Part shown: one piece after another, positions 47,514 to 55,991 of the stretch
Layout of the letters: each line of letters begins with the position of its first letter
Numbering within the stretch: position 1 is the stretch's first letter
Source of the DNA: Spyradocola sp034113365
GTDB lineage: Bacteria; Bacillota; Clostridia; Christensenellales; UBA1750
Length of the DNA: 64,000 nucleotides
Direction: 5' to 3'
Assembly: GCA_034113365.1 (NCBI GenBank)
Contig: JAXEXP010000158.1
Span: 1 to 64,000 of the forward strand
Notes under the pieces: generated by a model
What the model saw: only the letters and a program-made list of their open reading frames with translations
What the model was told of the DNA's origin: nothing
Databases searched by the model: none
Program-made: the position numbers and the translations under genes

Positions 47514-49604
47514 TTACTGCACGCTGAACAGGATGTCGCCGTAGGTGGGGAAGGGCCAGTACTTCTTGGCCACGCACATCTCCAGCTCGTCGGCCACGGC
47601 GCGCAGCTCGTTCATCGCGGGGATGACGGCGTCGCGGTAGTAGACGGCCTCCTCGGGGGCGGAGGCGGCATGGGACTTGGCGCCGCACTCGGCCTTCTCC
47701 AGCGCGTCGATCTTCTCGGCGAGGCTGTCGGCCAGGCTGGAGATCTTGTCGCACAGCGCGGTCTCGGCCTTGGCGGTCAGGCCCAGCTCCTTCTTCTTGA
47801 GCATGGTATCGGTCAGCTCCGCGATGTTGGTCAGCGCGGCGGGGAGGATGTCCTTGCTCGCCATGTCCAGCATGGTCTGCGCCTCGATGTTGATGATCTT
47901 GGCGTAGTTCTCCATCAGGATCTCGTAGCGGCTCTTCATCTCGGTCTCGGTGAACACGCCGTGGCGGGAGAACATCGCGATGTTCTCGGGCTTGACGAAG
48001 TAGGGCAGCGCGTCGGGCGTGGTCTTGAGGTTGAGCAGGCCGCGCTTTTCGGCCTCGGTGACCCACTCGGCGGCGTAGTTGTCGCCGTTGAAGATGATGC
48101 GCTTGTGCTCGTGGATGGTGCGCTGCAGAAGCTGCGCCAGCGCGGTCTTGAAGTCCTCGGCCTTTTCAAGCTCGTCGGCAAAGAGCATCAGCTCGTCGGC
48201 CACGGCGGTGTTGAGCACGATGTTGGGGCCGGCGATGGAGAAGGTGGAGCCCAGGGAGCGGAACTCGAACTTGTTGCCGGTGAAGGCAAAGGGCGAGGTG
48301 CGGTTGCGGTCGGTGGTGTCCTTGGGGAAGTGGGGCAGCACCTTGACGCCGATCTCCATCTCGGTCTTTTCCTTCTTGGTGTAGGAGGCGCCCTCCTCAA
48401 TGGCCTCGAGGATGCCGGTCAGCTCGTCGCCCAGGAACATGGAGATGATGGCGGGCGGCGCTTCGTTGGCGCCGAGGCGGTGGTCGTTGCCCGCGGAGGC
48501 AACGGAGATGCGCAGCAGATCCTGATGCTCATCCACGGCCTTGATGACCGCGCACAGGAAGAGCAGGAACTGCGCGTTCTCGTACGGATCGGTGCCGGGC
48601 TCGAGCAGGTTCTTGCCGTCGTCCGTGGAGATGGACCAGTTGTTGTGCTTGCCCGAGCCGTTGACGCCGGCAAAGGGCTTCTCGTGCAGCAGGCACACCA
48701 TGTCGTGGTGCGCGGCGACCTTCTTCATGGTCTCCATGGTCAGCTGGTTGTGGTCGGTGGCCACGTTGGTGGTGCCGAAGATGGGCGCCAGCTCGTGCTG
48801 CGCGGGGGCGACCTCGTTGTGCTTGGTCTTGGCCAGCACGCCCAGCTTCCACAGCTCCTCGTCCAGCTCCTTCATGTAGGCCGAGACGCGGGGCTTGACG
48901 GCGCCGAAGTAGTGGTCGTCCAGCTCCTGGCCCTTGGGGGGCTTGGCGCCGAACAGCGTGCGGCCGGTGTAGATCAGGTCGCGGCGCTTCTCGTAGACCG
49001 ACTTGTCAATGAGGAAGTACTCCTGCTCGGGGCCGACGGTGGTGACCACGCGCTTGGAGGTGGTGTTGCCAAAGAGCTTGAGGATGCGCATCGCCTGGTT
49101 GCTCAGCTCCTCCATGGAGCGCAGCAGCGGGGTCTTTTTGTCCAGCACCTCGCCGGTGTAGGAGCAGAAGGCCGTGGGGATGCACAGGATGCCGTCCTTG
49201 ATGAAGGCGTAGGAGGTGGGGTCCCAGGCGGTGTAGCCGCGGGCCTCAAAGGTGGCGCGCAGGCCGCCGCTGGGGAAGGAGGACGCGTCGGGCTCGCCCT
49301 TGATGAGCTCCTTGCCCGAGAACTCCATGATGACCTTGCCCTCGCCCGTGGGGCTGATGAAGGAGTCGTGCTTCTCGGCCGTGATGCCGGTCATGGGCTG
49401 GAACCAGTGGGTAAAGTGCGTGACGCCCTTTTCGATGGCCCAGTCCTTCATGGCGTTGGCCACCACGTTGGCAACGGCGATGTCCAGGGTCTTGCCGTCC
49501 TGAATGGTCTTGCGCAGCGCCTTGTAGGTCTCCTTGGGCAGACGCTCGTGCATCACCGCATCGTTGAACACCATGCTGCCAAACAGCTCAGGTACGCTAG
49601 TCAT
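47514..49604 (-). CDS. glnN: Type III glutamine synthetase (696 aa)
   Basis: Length (about 700) and motifs are those of GSIII: FTHWFQPMTGITAEKHDSF, EFSGKELIKGEPDASSFPSGGLRATFEARGYTAWD, GPEQEYFLID, AKTKHNEVAPAQHELAP and GVNGSGKHNNWS. It condenses glutamate and ammonium using ATP. The start at 49602-49604 follows AGAGGAGGAA; an upstream in-frame frame runs through the leader hairpin and is not coding. A good promoter and an ANTAR-type attenuator precede it. It heads the glnN-purF-amt transcript. Confidence 0.95.
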   Translation of the reverse strand: MTSVPELFGSMVFNDAVMHERLPKETYKALRKTIQDGKTLDIAVANVVANAMKDWAIEKGVTHFTHWFQPMTGITAEKHDSFISPTGEGKVIMEFSGKELIKGEPDASSFPSGGLRATFEARGYTAWDPTSYAFIKDGILCIPTAFCSYTGEVLDKKTPLLRSMEELSNQAMRILKLFGNTTSKRVVTTVGPEQEYFLIDKSVYEKRRDLIYTGRTLFGAKPPKGQELDDHYFGAVKPRVSAYMKELDEELWKLGVLAKTKHNEVAPAQHELAPIFGTTNVATDHNQLTMETMKKVAAHHDMVCLLHEKPFAGVNGSGKHNNWSISTDDGKNLLEPGTDPYENAQFLLFLCAVIKAVDEHQDLLRISVASAGNDHRLGANEAPPAIISMFLGDELTGILEAIEEGASYTKKEKTEMEIGVKVLPHFPKDTTDRNRTSPFAFTGNKFEFRSLGSTFSIAGPNIVLNTAVADELMLFADELEKAEDFKTALAQLLQRTIHEHKRIIFNGDNYAAEWVTEAEKRGLLNLKTTPDALPYFVKPENIAMFSRHGVFTETEMKSRYEILMENYAKIINIEAQTMLDMASKDILPAALTNIAELTDTMLKKKELGLTAKAETALCDKISSLADSLAEKIDALEKAECGAKSHAASAPEEAVYYRDAVIPAMNELRAVADELEMCVAKKYWPFPTYGDILFSVQ

Positions 49605-49639
49605 ATCGCATTTCCTCCTCTTTCCACACAACAGTGCGA

Positions 49640-49693
49640 TAAAATGAAAAGACGCTGCGAGCCACTTTGCTTGGCTCACAGCGTCTTTGCTGT
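49640..49693 (-). promoter_or_regulatory. ANTAR-type antiterminator/terminator in the glnN leader
   Basis: On the minus strand the first hairpin is ACAGC-AAAGAC-GCTGT (49678-49693), with a hexaloop obeying the ANTAR rule (A1, G4). Its 3' arm overlaps the 5' arm of a strong terminator (49651-49685: GACGCTG...CAGCGTC with inner GAGCCA/TGGCTC) followed by TTTTCATTTT. Formation of the first hairpin prevents the terminator. The second loop (AGCAAAG) does not follow the rule well. Confidence 0.72.
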
Positions 49694-49703
49694 CGATGGC
49701 GGA

Positions 49704-49732
49704 ATGATAACACCAAAGTTTTTTCCTGTCAA
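49704..49732 (-). promoter_or_regulatory. Promoter of glnN
   Basis: On the minus strand a perfect TTGACA (49727-49732) and TATCAT (49704-49709) are 17 bp apart. Transcription would start near 49697, just before the antiterminator hairpin. Confidence 0.78.
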
Positions 49733-49801
49733 CAGGTTTACACAATCTTAGCGTTCCGTCGTTAATTAATAAGATTTGTTGATTTTTCTATCGCAAAAAC
49801 A

Positions 49802-49830
49802 TTGATTTATAGTTAATTTCAGTGTATACT
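49802..49830 (+). promoter_or_regulatory. Promoter of the frameshifted secreted-protein gene
   Basis: TTGATT (49802-49807) and TATACT (49825-49830) are 17 bp apart. A GTGCAT/ATGCAC hairpin follows, and an AAAGGAGG site precedes the ATG at 49875. Confidence 0.65.
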
Positions 49831-49874
49831 TAAGGTGCATACGAAATGCACAAAAGAATAAAGGAGGTACTCAC

Positions 49875-50601
49875 ATGAAACGAATGACTTCTCTCATCCT
49901 CTCTCCTTCTTGTGCTTATGCCGTCCCTCCCCCTCACGACGTATGCTCAGACTATTCCTGCTAGCGCAACCGAAAACGTTGCATCCGTCACAAATTACGC
50001 ACCCAGCCTTGACCATCAAGCTGCAGATCAGGCCGCGCTTGAGGGTGTGAATGAATTAAGCGCTAAGGCTAGGGAACTCGGGGTGCAAATCACGCCTTCC
50101 GCCCGTGTCATTGACACTGACACTTCGACGGTTCATCAGCTTGATTCTTACTCCGGCACACAAATGCTGCAAAGAACGGAGTATACCGATCGCTCCGTTG
50201 ACGAAACATATGTGACAACTGCAGCAACAACTTACTACGAAACCGGTTCTAAGTATGCCGGCGTAAACGTAACGATTTACGCACGAGTATATTGGACTCT
50301 GCATTACGACAGCTTGGGAGTTCCTAAAGTTAACTGTACTCATTCGGAGCACTGGGTTGTACAGTCTACAAATGCGGTGACGACGATGACCCTGTCCAAC
50401 TACATCTGCACCACCTTCCCCGCTACATACGAAAATTCTCGCTATGTCAGCAGCCCGTCGAGCGGCACGCATTATTCCCTCAACAGTCCTTACACTGCTG
50501 ACATTGCCTATCTGACCAAAACTGATGCACACTTCTGGGCTACTACAGAGGCATACATTGATGGAAATTGCGTGGTTGTTGACATAAATCACAAGTTCTG
50601 A
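49875..50601 (+). pseudogene. Secreted protein gene with a frameshift in the signal peptide
   Basis: The strong ribosome site serves ATG 49875, which reads MKRMTSLILS and then stops after about 29 codons. The downstream frame (open from 49912) reads LLVLMPSLPLTTYAQT, the second half of a signal peptide, then 215 residues of mature protein. The switch falls within a CT-rich tract (about 49890-49907); a net 2-bp loss or 1-bp gain there explains it. The mature part (Ser/Thr/Tyr-rich, ENVASVTNY...VDINHKF) is of no family I recognise and is more AT-rich than its surroundings. It could be a pseudogene, a phase-variable gene or a sequencing error. Confidence 0.7.
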
Positions 50602-50674
50602 TAACAACGACAGGACAGACTCTGTACTCCCATAGGGTTCGTTGATTGACCGCCCACTCATTAGGAGGATTTGC

Positions 50675-51469
50675 ATGTCTTTGAATCCAAATCGCCGCCG
50701 CGCGCTGTGTCAGGCCCTTGCCGGGCTCCTGCTGCTTCTGCTCTTTTTCGCCCAGGGACCGCTGCTGCGCCTCCCGCTGGATCCGGCTCTGAGCAGCTTT
50801 GCATCCCGCCGCGCGCTCGTGCCGCCGCTTCTCTTTGATCTGGCCGTGGCGCTCTGCCTTGCGCTGAGCGGCATGATCGAACTGCCGCGCAAGCGGGATC
50901 TTGCCGAGCTCGCGCCTGCTTTGCTGTATCTGCTCCTGCTGCCTCTGCAGGAGATCCCGCTGCTGGGCGGCCCGTACGGCGGATCCTCCGGCGCGGCCGA
51001 GCCCCGTCTGGCGCTGACGCCCCTGTTCGGCGCGCTGGCCATGCTGTCGCTGCTGCGCTTTGGGTACGCCGCCGTCCGAGGCGCAGGGCGCTTCACCTTC
51101 TCGCCGCGCGCCTGCGCCGTTTGGGCGTCGCTCGCGGCCTGCGCGCTGTGCCTGCCCTCGCTCACTGCCTCTCTGCAGCCCGACGGATGGGTCCGCACCC
51201 TGTTTTGCGTGTGCCTCCTGCTGGCCGCCATGACGCTGCTGCCGCATGCGCAGGCTGCCAGTCTGCCGGGCTGCTGCGCGGCGCTCATCGCCGGGCTGGT
51301 TCCCCTGCTGCTCTCCATTCTGTCCTTTTACACGACGCTGCTGCAGGGCTCCATGTTGTATTCCCTGTGCGCGTTGTGTCTGACGCCTGCAGCGCTGCCG
51401 CTGTACGGGGCCGTCGCTCTGCTCGGGCTGAGCGGGGCGCTCTCCCGACTTCGCCGGCCAGCCGCCTAG
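50675..51469 (+). CDS. Polytopic membrane protein of unknown function (264 aa)
   Basis: Six or seven hydrophobic segments are spread over the whole length, with a Leu-rich opening (ALAGLLLLLLFFAQG). ATG 50675 follows TTAGGAGG. No family signature is seen. It lies between the frameshifted gene and the glutamate synthase leader and has no evident terminator. It is GC-rich, like the chromosome. Confidence 0.65.
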   Translation: MSLNPNRRRALCQALAGLLLLLLFFAQGPLLRLPLDPALSSFASRRALVPPLLFDLAVALCLALSGMIELPRKRDLAELAPALLYLLLLPLQEIPLLGGPYGGSSGAAEPRLALTPLFGALAMLSLLRFGYAAVRGAGRFTFSPRACAVWASLAACALCLPSLTASLQPDGWVRTLFCVCLLLAAMTLLPHAQAASLPGCCAALIAGLVPLLLSILSFYTTLLQGSMLYSLCALCLTPAALPLYGAVALLGLSGALSRLRRPAA

Positions 51470-51576
51470 CCGCCTGCTTTTCCTCCGCACCGCATTTTGG
51501 GTCAGCTCCGCGCGTCCATCCTGCAAAAATTCCGTTTTGCGCCCAAAATGCACGGAAACATAACATGAAAATACTC

Positions 51577-51605
51577 TTGACGGAACGCGCCGTAATGTGT
51601 ATACT
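51577..51605 (+). promoter_or_regulatory. Promoter of the glutamate synthase operon
   Basis: TTGACG (51577-51582) and TATACT (51600-51605) are exactly 17 bp apart, 108 bp before the first gene. Confidence 0.78.
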
Positions 51606-51618
51606 TTCCCCATAATCA

Positions 51619-51698
51619 GGTGAACAAAGGGGTTCACCGGATGGGCTGCGGGCAAAATGCCCCGCGGCCCTTCCGGTGGGCTCCTTTTCATTGTTTTC
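51619..51698 (+). promoter_or_regulatory. ANTAR-type antiterminator/terminator in the glutamate synthase leader
   Basis: The first hairpin GGTGAAC-AAAGGG-GTTCACC (51619-51638) has a perfect 7-bp stem and a hexaloop with A1 and G4. Its 3' arm (CACC) is also part of CACCGGA (51635-51641), which pairs with TCCGGTG (51672-51678) to close a long GC-rich terminator stem followed by a T-rich tail (51683-51698). The two folds exclude each other, as expected of ANTAR-controlled antitermination. Confidence 0.75.
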
Positions 51699-51713
51699 AA
51701 GGAGGTTTTCGGT

Positions 51714-52805
51714 ATGCTCAAAGAGGGGCAGGTCAGGATCCCGGCGGGCTGCGCGATCTCGGGCGTGATCTCAAAGTCCGGCCAAGGGATCTGCGGCAGC
51801 GAGATCGTGCGCTCCATCGCCACCATGCACGACCGGAGCAACGGCCTGGGCGGCGGCTTTGCGGGCTACGGCATCTATCCGCAGTACAAGGACTACTACG
51901 CCTTCCACATCTTCTACAACGACACCGCTGCGCGCAAGGCCTGCGAGGACTTTCTGGAGGAGCACTTTGACATCGTGAACCTGTCCAAGATCCCCACGCG
52001 CAAGATCCCCTCCATCGTCAACGAGCCGCTGATCTGGCGCTACTTCGTGCGGCCGCTGCACACCAAGCTCGAGGCCTCGCAGCTGGACGAGAAGGAGTTC
52101 ACCTCGCAGTGCGTCATCCGCATCAATTCCGGCATTGAGGGGGCGTTCGTGTTCTCCTCGGGCAAGAATATGGGCGTGTTCAAGGCGGTGGGCTACCCCG
52201 AGGACGTGGGCGAGTTCTACCGGCTGGACGAGTATGAGGGCTACTGCTGGACGGCGCACGGACGCTATCCCACCAACACGCCCGGCTGGTGGGGCGGCGC
52301 GCATCCCTTCTCGCTGCTGGATCTGTCGGTGGTGCACAACGGCGAGATCAGCTCGTATGACGCCAACCGCCGCTGGATCGAGATGTACGGCTACAAGTGC
52401 ACGCTGCTGACCGATACCGAGGTCATCACCTACATTATAGACTTCCTGGTGCGCAAAAAGCAGCTGACCTACGAGGAGATGGCGTCGGTGATCGCCGCGC
52501 CCTTCTGGTCGGCCATCGACAAGTACCCCGAGGCGGAGCGCAAGCGTCTGACCTACCTGCGCTCCATGTTCTCCTCGCTGCTGATCACGGGACCGTTCTC
52601 CATACTGGTGGGCTTCACCGGCGGCCTGATGGCGCTCAACGACCGGCTCAAGCTGCGCTCCATGGTCATCGGCGAAAAGGGCGACCGCGTCTACATCGCC
52701 AGCGAGGAGTGCGCCATCCGCGTGCTGGAGCCCGAGCTGGACGCGCTCTGGTCCCCCAAGGGCGGGCAGCCCGTCATCATCCACAGCAAAGGCGGTGTTC
52801 AGTAA
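51714..52805 (+). CDS. Glutamate synthase, glutaminase (domain 1) subunit (363 aa)
   Basis: This is a stand-alone class II amidotransferase: the likely nucleophile is Cys13 (PAGCAISG) after propeptide removal, followed by TAHGRYPTNTPGWWGGAHPFS and VVHNGEISSYDANRRW, typical of the archaeal-type split GltB. It releases ammonia from glutamine for the synthase subunit encoded next (start at the following base). The start has AAGGAGG. It is the first gene of a five-gene glutamate synthase set and lies behind the ANTAR-type leader. Confidence 0.9.
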   Translation: MLKEGQVRIPAGCAISGVISKSGQGICGSEIVRSIATMHDRSNGLGGGFAGYGIYPQYKDYYAFHIFYNDTAARKACEDFLEEHFDIVNLSKIPTRKIPSIVNEPLIWRYFVRPLHTKLEASQLDEKEFTSQCVIRINSGIEGAFVFSSGKNMGVFKAVGYPEDVGEFYRLDEYEGYCWTAHGRYPTNTPGWWGGAHPFSLLDLSVVHNGEISSYDANRRWIEMYGYKCTLLTDTEVITYIIDFLVRKKQLTYEEMASVIAAPFWSAIDKYPEAERKRLTYLRSMFSSLLITGPFSILVGFTGGLMALNDRLKLRSMVIGEKGDRVYIASEECAIRVLEPELDALWSPKGGQPVIIHSKGGVQ

Positions 52806-54311
52806 ATGGCCATCCAATACATCTATCCGGAATTTGAAGTGGTGCGCAACGCCGACCGCTGCATCGCCTGCCGCGTCTGCGAGCGGCAATGCGCCAACGA
52901 GGTGCATCACTACGACGGCGACCTCAAGAAGATGATCGCCGAGGAGAGCAAGTGCGTCTGCTGCCATCGCTGCGTCGCGCTCTGCCCCACCCACGCGCTC
53001 AAGATCGTCAAGAGCGACCACACCTTCCGCCCCAACACCAACTGGCAGGCGCAGACCATCAACGAGATCTACCGACAGGCAGGCTCGGGCGGCGTGCTGC
53101 TGTCCTCGATGGGCAACCCGAAGGAATACCCCGTCTACTGGGACAAGCTGCTCATCAACGCCTCGCAGGTGACCAACCCCTCCATCGACCCGCTGCGCGA
53201 GCCCATGGAGACGCGCATCTTCCTCGGCCGCAAGAGCGACGAGATCCGCCGCGACCCCGAGGGGAACCTCATCACCGACACCGCGCCGCAGCTGGAGCTG
53301 AACGTTCCCATCCTGTTCTCCGCGATGAGCTACGGCTCCATCTCCTACAACGCGCACGAATCGCTGGCGCGGGCGGCGCAGGCGCTGGGCACGCTGTACA
53401 ACACCGGCGAGGGCGGCCTGCACGAGGACTTCTACCAGTACGGCGCGAACACCATCGTGCAGGTGGCGTCGGGGCGCTTCGGCGTGCACAAGGACTACCT
53501 GCAGGCGGGCGCGGCCATTGAGATCAAGATGGGTCAGGGCGCAAAGCCCGGCATCGGCGGCCACCTGCCCGGGGCCAAGATCGTGGGCGACGTATCGCGC
53601 ACGCGCATGATCCCCGAGGGCAGCGACGCCATCTCCCCCGCGCCGCACCACGACATCTACTCCATCGAGGATCTGCACCAGCTGGTGCATTCGCTCAAAG
53701 AAGCCACGCACTACAAAAAGCCCGTGATCGTCAAGATCGCGGCGGTGCACAACGTGGCGGCCATCGCGTCTGGCATCGCGCGCTCGGGCGCGGACATCAT
53801 CGCCATCGACGGCTTCCGCGGCGGCACGGGCGCTGCGCCCACCCGCATCCGCGACAACGTGGGCATCCCGATCGAGCTTGCGCTGGCGGCGGTGGATCAG
53901 CGGCTGCGCGGGGAGGGCATCCGCAACAACGTATCGCTGATCGTGGGCGGCTCCATCCGCTCGTCGGCGGACGTGGTCAAGGCCATCTGTCTGGGCGCGG
54001 ACGCGGTCTACATCGCCACCGCCGCGCTGATGGCGCTGGGCTGCCATCTGTGCCGCTCCTGTCAGGCGGGCAAGTGCAACTGGGGCATCGCGACGCAGCG
54101 TCCCGAGCTGGTCAAGCGCCTCAACCCCGACATCGGCTCCGAGCGGCTGATCAATCTGGTGACCGCGTGGAACCACGAGATCAAGGAAATGATGGGCGGC
54201 ATGGGCATCAACAGCATCGAGTCCATGCGCGGCAACCGGCTGATGCTGCGCGGCGTGGGGCTGACCGAGAAGGAGCTTGAGATCCTGGGCGTCAAGCACG
54301 CGGGCGAATAA
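52806..54311 (+). CDS. Glutamate synthase, FMN synthase (domain 2) subunit with ferredoxin domain (501 aa)
   Basis: Residues about 10-70 hold two 4Fe-4S motifs (CIACRVCERQC and CVCCHRCVALCP). The rest is the FMN TIM-barrel: FSAMSYGSISYNAHESLARAA, GEGGLHEDFYQYG, KPGIGGHLPG, IDGFRGGTGAAP and the LGCHLCRSCQAGKCNWGIATQ cysteine cluster. It makes glutamate from 2-oxoglutarate and channelled ammonia. It matches archaeal/clostridial GltS-type large subunits with a fused ferredoxin domain. Confidence 0.93.
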   Translation: MAIQYIYPEFEVVRNADRCIACRVCERQCANEVHHYDGDLKKMIAEESKCVCCHRCVALCPTHALKIVKSDHTFRPNTNWQAQTINEIYRQAGSGGVLLSSMGNPKEYPVYWDKLLINASQVTNPSIDPLREPMETRIFLGRKSDEIRRDPEGNLITDTAPQLELNVPILFSAMSYGSISYNAHESLARAAQALGTLYNTGEGGLHEDFYQYGANTIVQVASGRFGVHKDYLQAGAAIEIKMGQGAKPGIGGHLPGAKIVGDVSRTRMIPEGSDAISPAPHHDIYSIEDLHQLVHSLKEATHYKKPVIVKIAAVHNVAAIASGIARSGADIIAIDGFRGGTGAAPTRIRDNVGIPIELALAAVDQRLRGEGIRNNVSLIVGGSIRSSADVVKAICLGADAVYIATAALMALGCHLCRSCQAGKCNWGIATQRPELVKRLNPDIGSERLINLVTAWNHEIKEMMGGMGINSIESMRGNRLMLRGVGLTEKELEILGVKHAGE

Positions 54312-54328
54312 AGGAGGGCAGAACGGAT

Positions 54329-54757
54329 ATGAAACGCATCTATGTAGAGGAAAAATGGTGTCTGGGCTGCCACCTGTGCGAGTACAACTGCGCATTTGCC
54401 AACAGCGGCAGCGACAGCATGGTCAAGGCTCTCAAGGACAAGCCCATCCATCCGCGCATTCAGGTGGAGGAGCAGGACGGCGTGTGCTACGCGGTGTCCT
54501 GCCGCCACTGCACCGAACCGCTGTGCGTCAAGTCCTGCATCAGCGGCGCGCTGAGCCAGCAGGACGGCGCGATCTTCATCGACCCGGACAAGTGCGTGGG
54601 CTGCTACACCTGCGTGCTGGCCTGCCCCTACGGCTGCATCATGCCGACCGAGGAAGGCCCCGTGCAGAAGTGCGAGCTGTGCATGAAGAACGCCGCCGGC
54701 GCGCCCGCGTGCGTGGCGGGCTGTCCCAACCGCGCCATCGTGTATGAGGAGAGGTGA
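54329..54757 (+). CDS. 4Fe-4S electron-transfer subunit, HycB-like (142 aa)
   Basis: Sixteen cysteines in four-cluster order (CLGCHLCEYNC, CRHCTEPLCVKSC, CVGCYTCVLACP and CELCMKN...CVAGCP) match HycB/CooF-type ferredoxin subunits. It should pass electrons between the FAD subunit (next gene) and the FMN synthase subunit. This replaces the ferredoxin part of the usual GltD small chain. It is in a tight operon, with AAGGAGG before the ATG. Confidence 0.9.
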   Translation: MKRIYVEEKWCLGCHLCEYNCAFANSGSDSMVKALKDKPIHPRIQVEEQDGVCYAVSCRHCTEPLCVKSCISGALSQQDGAIFIDPDKCVGCYTCVLACPYGCIMPTEEGPVQKCELCMKNAAGAPACVAGCPNRAIVYEER

Positions 54758-54761
54758 GCAT

Positions 54762-55991
54762 ATGAAATACGTCATCATCGGCAACTCCGCGGCGGCGGTG
54801 GGCGGCGTGGAGGGCATCCGCTCGGTGGACAAGGAGGGCAGCATCACGCTGATTTCCTCCGAGCCGCACCACACCTACTCCCGGCCGCTGATCTCCTACC
54901 TTGCCTGGGGCAAGACGGATGAGCCGCACATGAAATACCGTCCCGACGATTTCTACGAAAAGAACGGCGTCACGCCGCTGCTGGGCTGCACGGCGGTGTC
55001 CATCGACCGGCAGACCCGCACGGTGGCGCTGGCGGACGGCAAAAAGGTTCCCTATGACAGGCTGCTGGTTGCGACGGGCTCCTCGCCGTTCGTGCCCCCG
55101 ATGGAGGGGCTGGAAACGGTGGAGAACAAGTTCAGCTTCATGACGCTGGACGACGCCAGGGCGCTGATGGCGGCGCTTCAGCCCGACAGCCGCGTGCTGA
55201 TCGTGGGCGCGGGCCTGATCGGCATGAAGTGCGCCGAGGGCATCCGCCACCTGTGCGGCGAAATGACGATCCTGGACCTTGCGCCGCGCATCCTTCCCGC
55301 CGTGCTGGACGAAGAGGGCTCGGCAATTGTGCAGAAGCATGTGGAGGCACAGGGCATCACCTTCCATCTTTCCGACAGCGTGGCGCGCTTTGAGCCGCAC
55401 ACGGCGCACCTGAAATCGGGCGCGACGGTGGACTTTGACGTGCTGGTGCTGGCGGTGGGCGTGCGGCCCAATGCGCAGCTGGTGCAGGATGCGGGCGGCA
55501 AGGTGGCGCGCGGCATCGTGACCGACGAGCGCCAGTGCACGACGCTGGAGAACATCTACGCGGCGGGCGACTGCACGGTGAGCCACGACATCACGAGCGG
55601 TTTGGACAAGATACTCGCGCTGCTGCCCAATGCGTACCTGCAGGGCGAGGTTGCGGGCAAGAACATGGCGGGCGGCGACGCGGTCTACGACAAGGCCATC
55701 CCGATGAACGCAGGCGGCTTCTTCGGGCTGCACATCGCCACCTGCGGCGACCTGCACGGCGAGGATTCCATCTCGCGCGAAAACGGCAGCTACAAGCGGC
55801 TGGTGGTGCGCGACGGCAAGCTTAAAGGCTTCATCCTCATCGGGGACGTGGCGCGCGCGGGCATCTACACGTCGCTGGTGCGCGAGCAGACGCCGCTGTG
55901 CTCCATCGACTTTGAGCTGATCAAGCAAAAGCCGCAGCTGATGGCCTTTGCCGCGGACGCGCGCAGGAAGAAGCTGGGAGGTGTTGTGTGA
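54762..55991 (+). CDS. FAD/NAD(P)-dependent oxidoreductase of the glutamate synthase set (409 aa)
   Basis: A Rossmann FAD motif (MKYVIIGNSAAAVGGVEGI), a second nucleotide motif (VLIVGAGLIGMKCAEGI, about 145-161) and the C-terminal FAD motif (IYAAGDCT, about 265-272) identify a nitrite-reductase/NADH-oxidase-like pyridine nucleotide oxidoreductase. It is the probable electron input from NAD(P)H. The gene overlaps the next by one base (TGATG). It replaces GltD in this split system. Confidence 0.88.
   Translation: MKYVIIGNSAAAVGGVEGIRSVDKEGSITLISSEPHHTYSRPLISYLAWGKTDEPHMKYRPDDFYEKNGVTPLLGCTAVSIDRQTRTVALADGKKVPYDRLLVATGSSPFVPPMEGLETVENKFSFMTLDDARALMAALQPDSRVLIVGAGLIGMKCAEGIRHLCGEMTILDLAPRILPAVLDEEGSAIVQKHVEAQGITFHLSDSVARFEPHTAHLKSGATVDFDVLVLAVGVRPNAQLVQDAGGKVARGIVTDERQCTTLENIYAAGDCTVSHDITSGLDKILALLPNAYLQGEVAGKNMAGGDAVYDKAIPMNAGGFFGLHIATCGDLHGEDSISRENGSYKRLVVRDGKLKGFILIGDVARAGIYTSLVREQTPLCSIDFELIKQKPQLMAFAADARRKKLGGVV

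Noticed and set aside
49604..49700. Glutamine riboswitch (glnA or downstream-peptide motif) in the glnN leader
   Set aside because: The leader is a simple overlapping hairpin and terminator with an AAAGNN loop and lacks the three-way junction expected of glutamine riboswitches.
46074..49751. Very long plus-strand open frame (over 1200 codons) opposite purF and glnN
   Set aside because: It is the antisense shadow of two clear genes on the minus strand. Its translation is low-complexity (rich in Val, Gly, Leu, His, Ala), it has no ribosome site, and high GC keeps stop codons rare.
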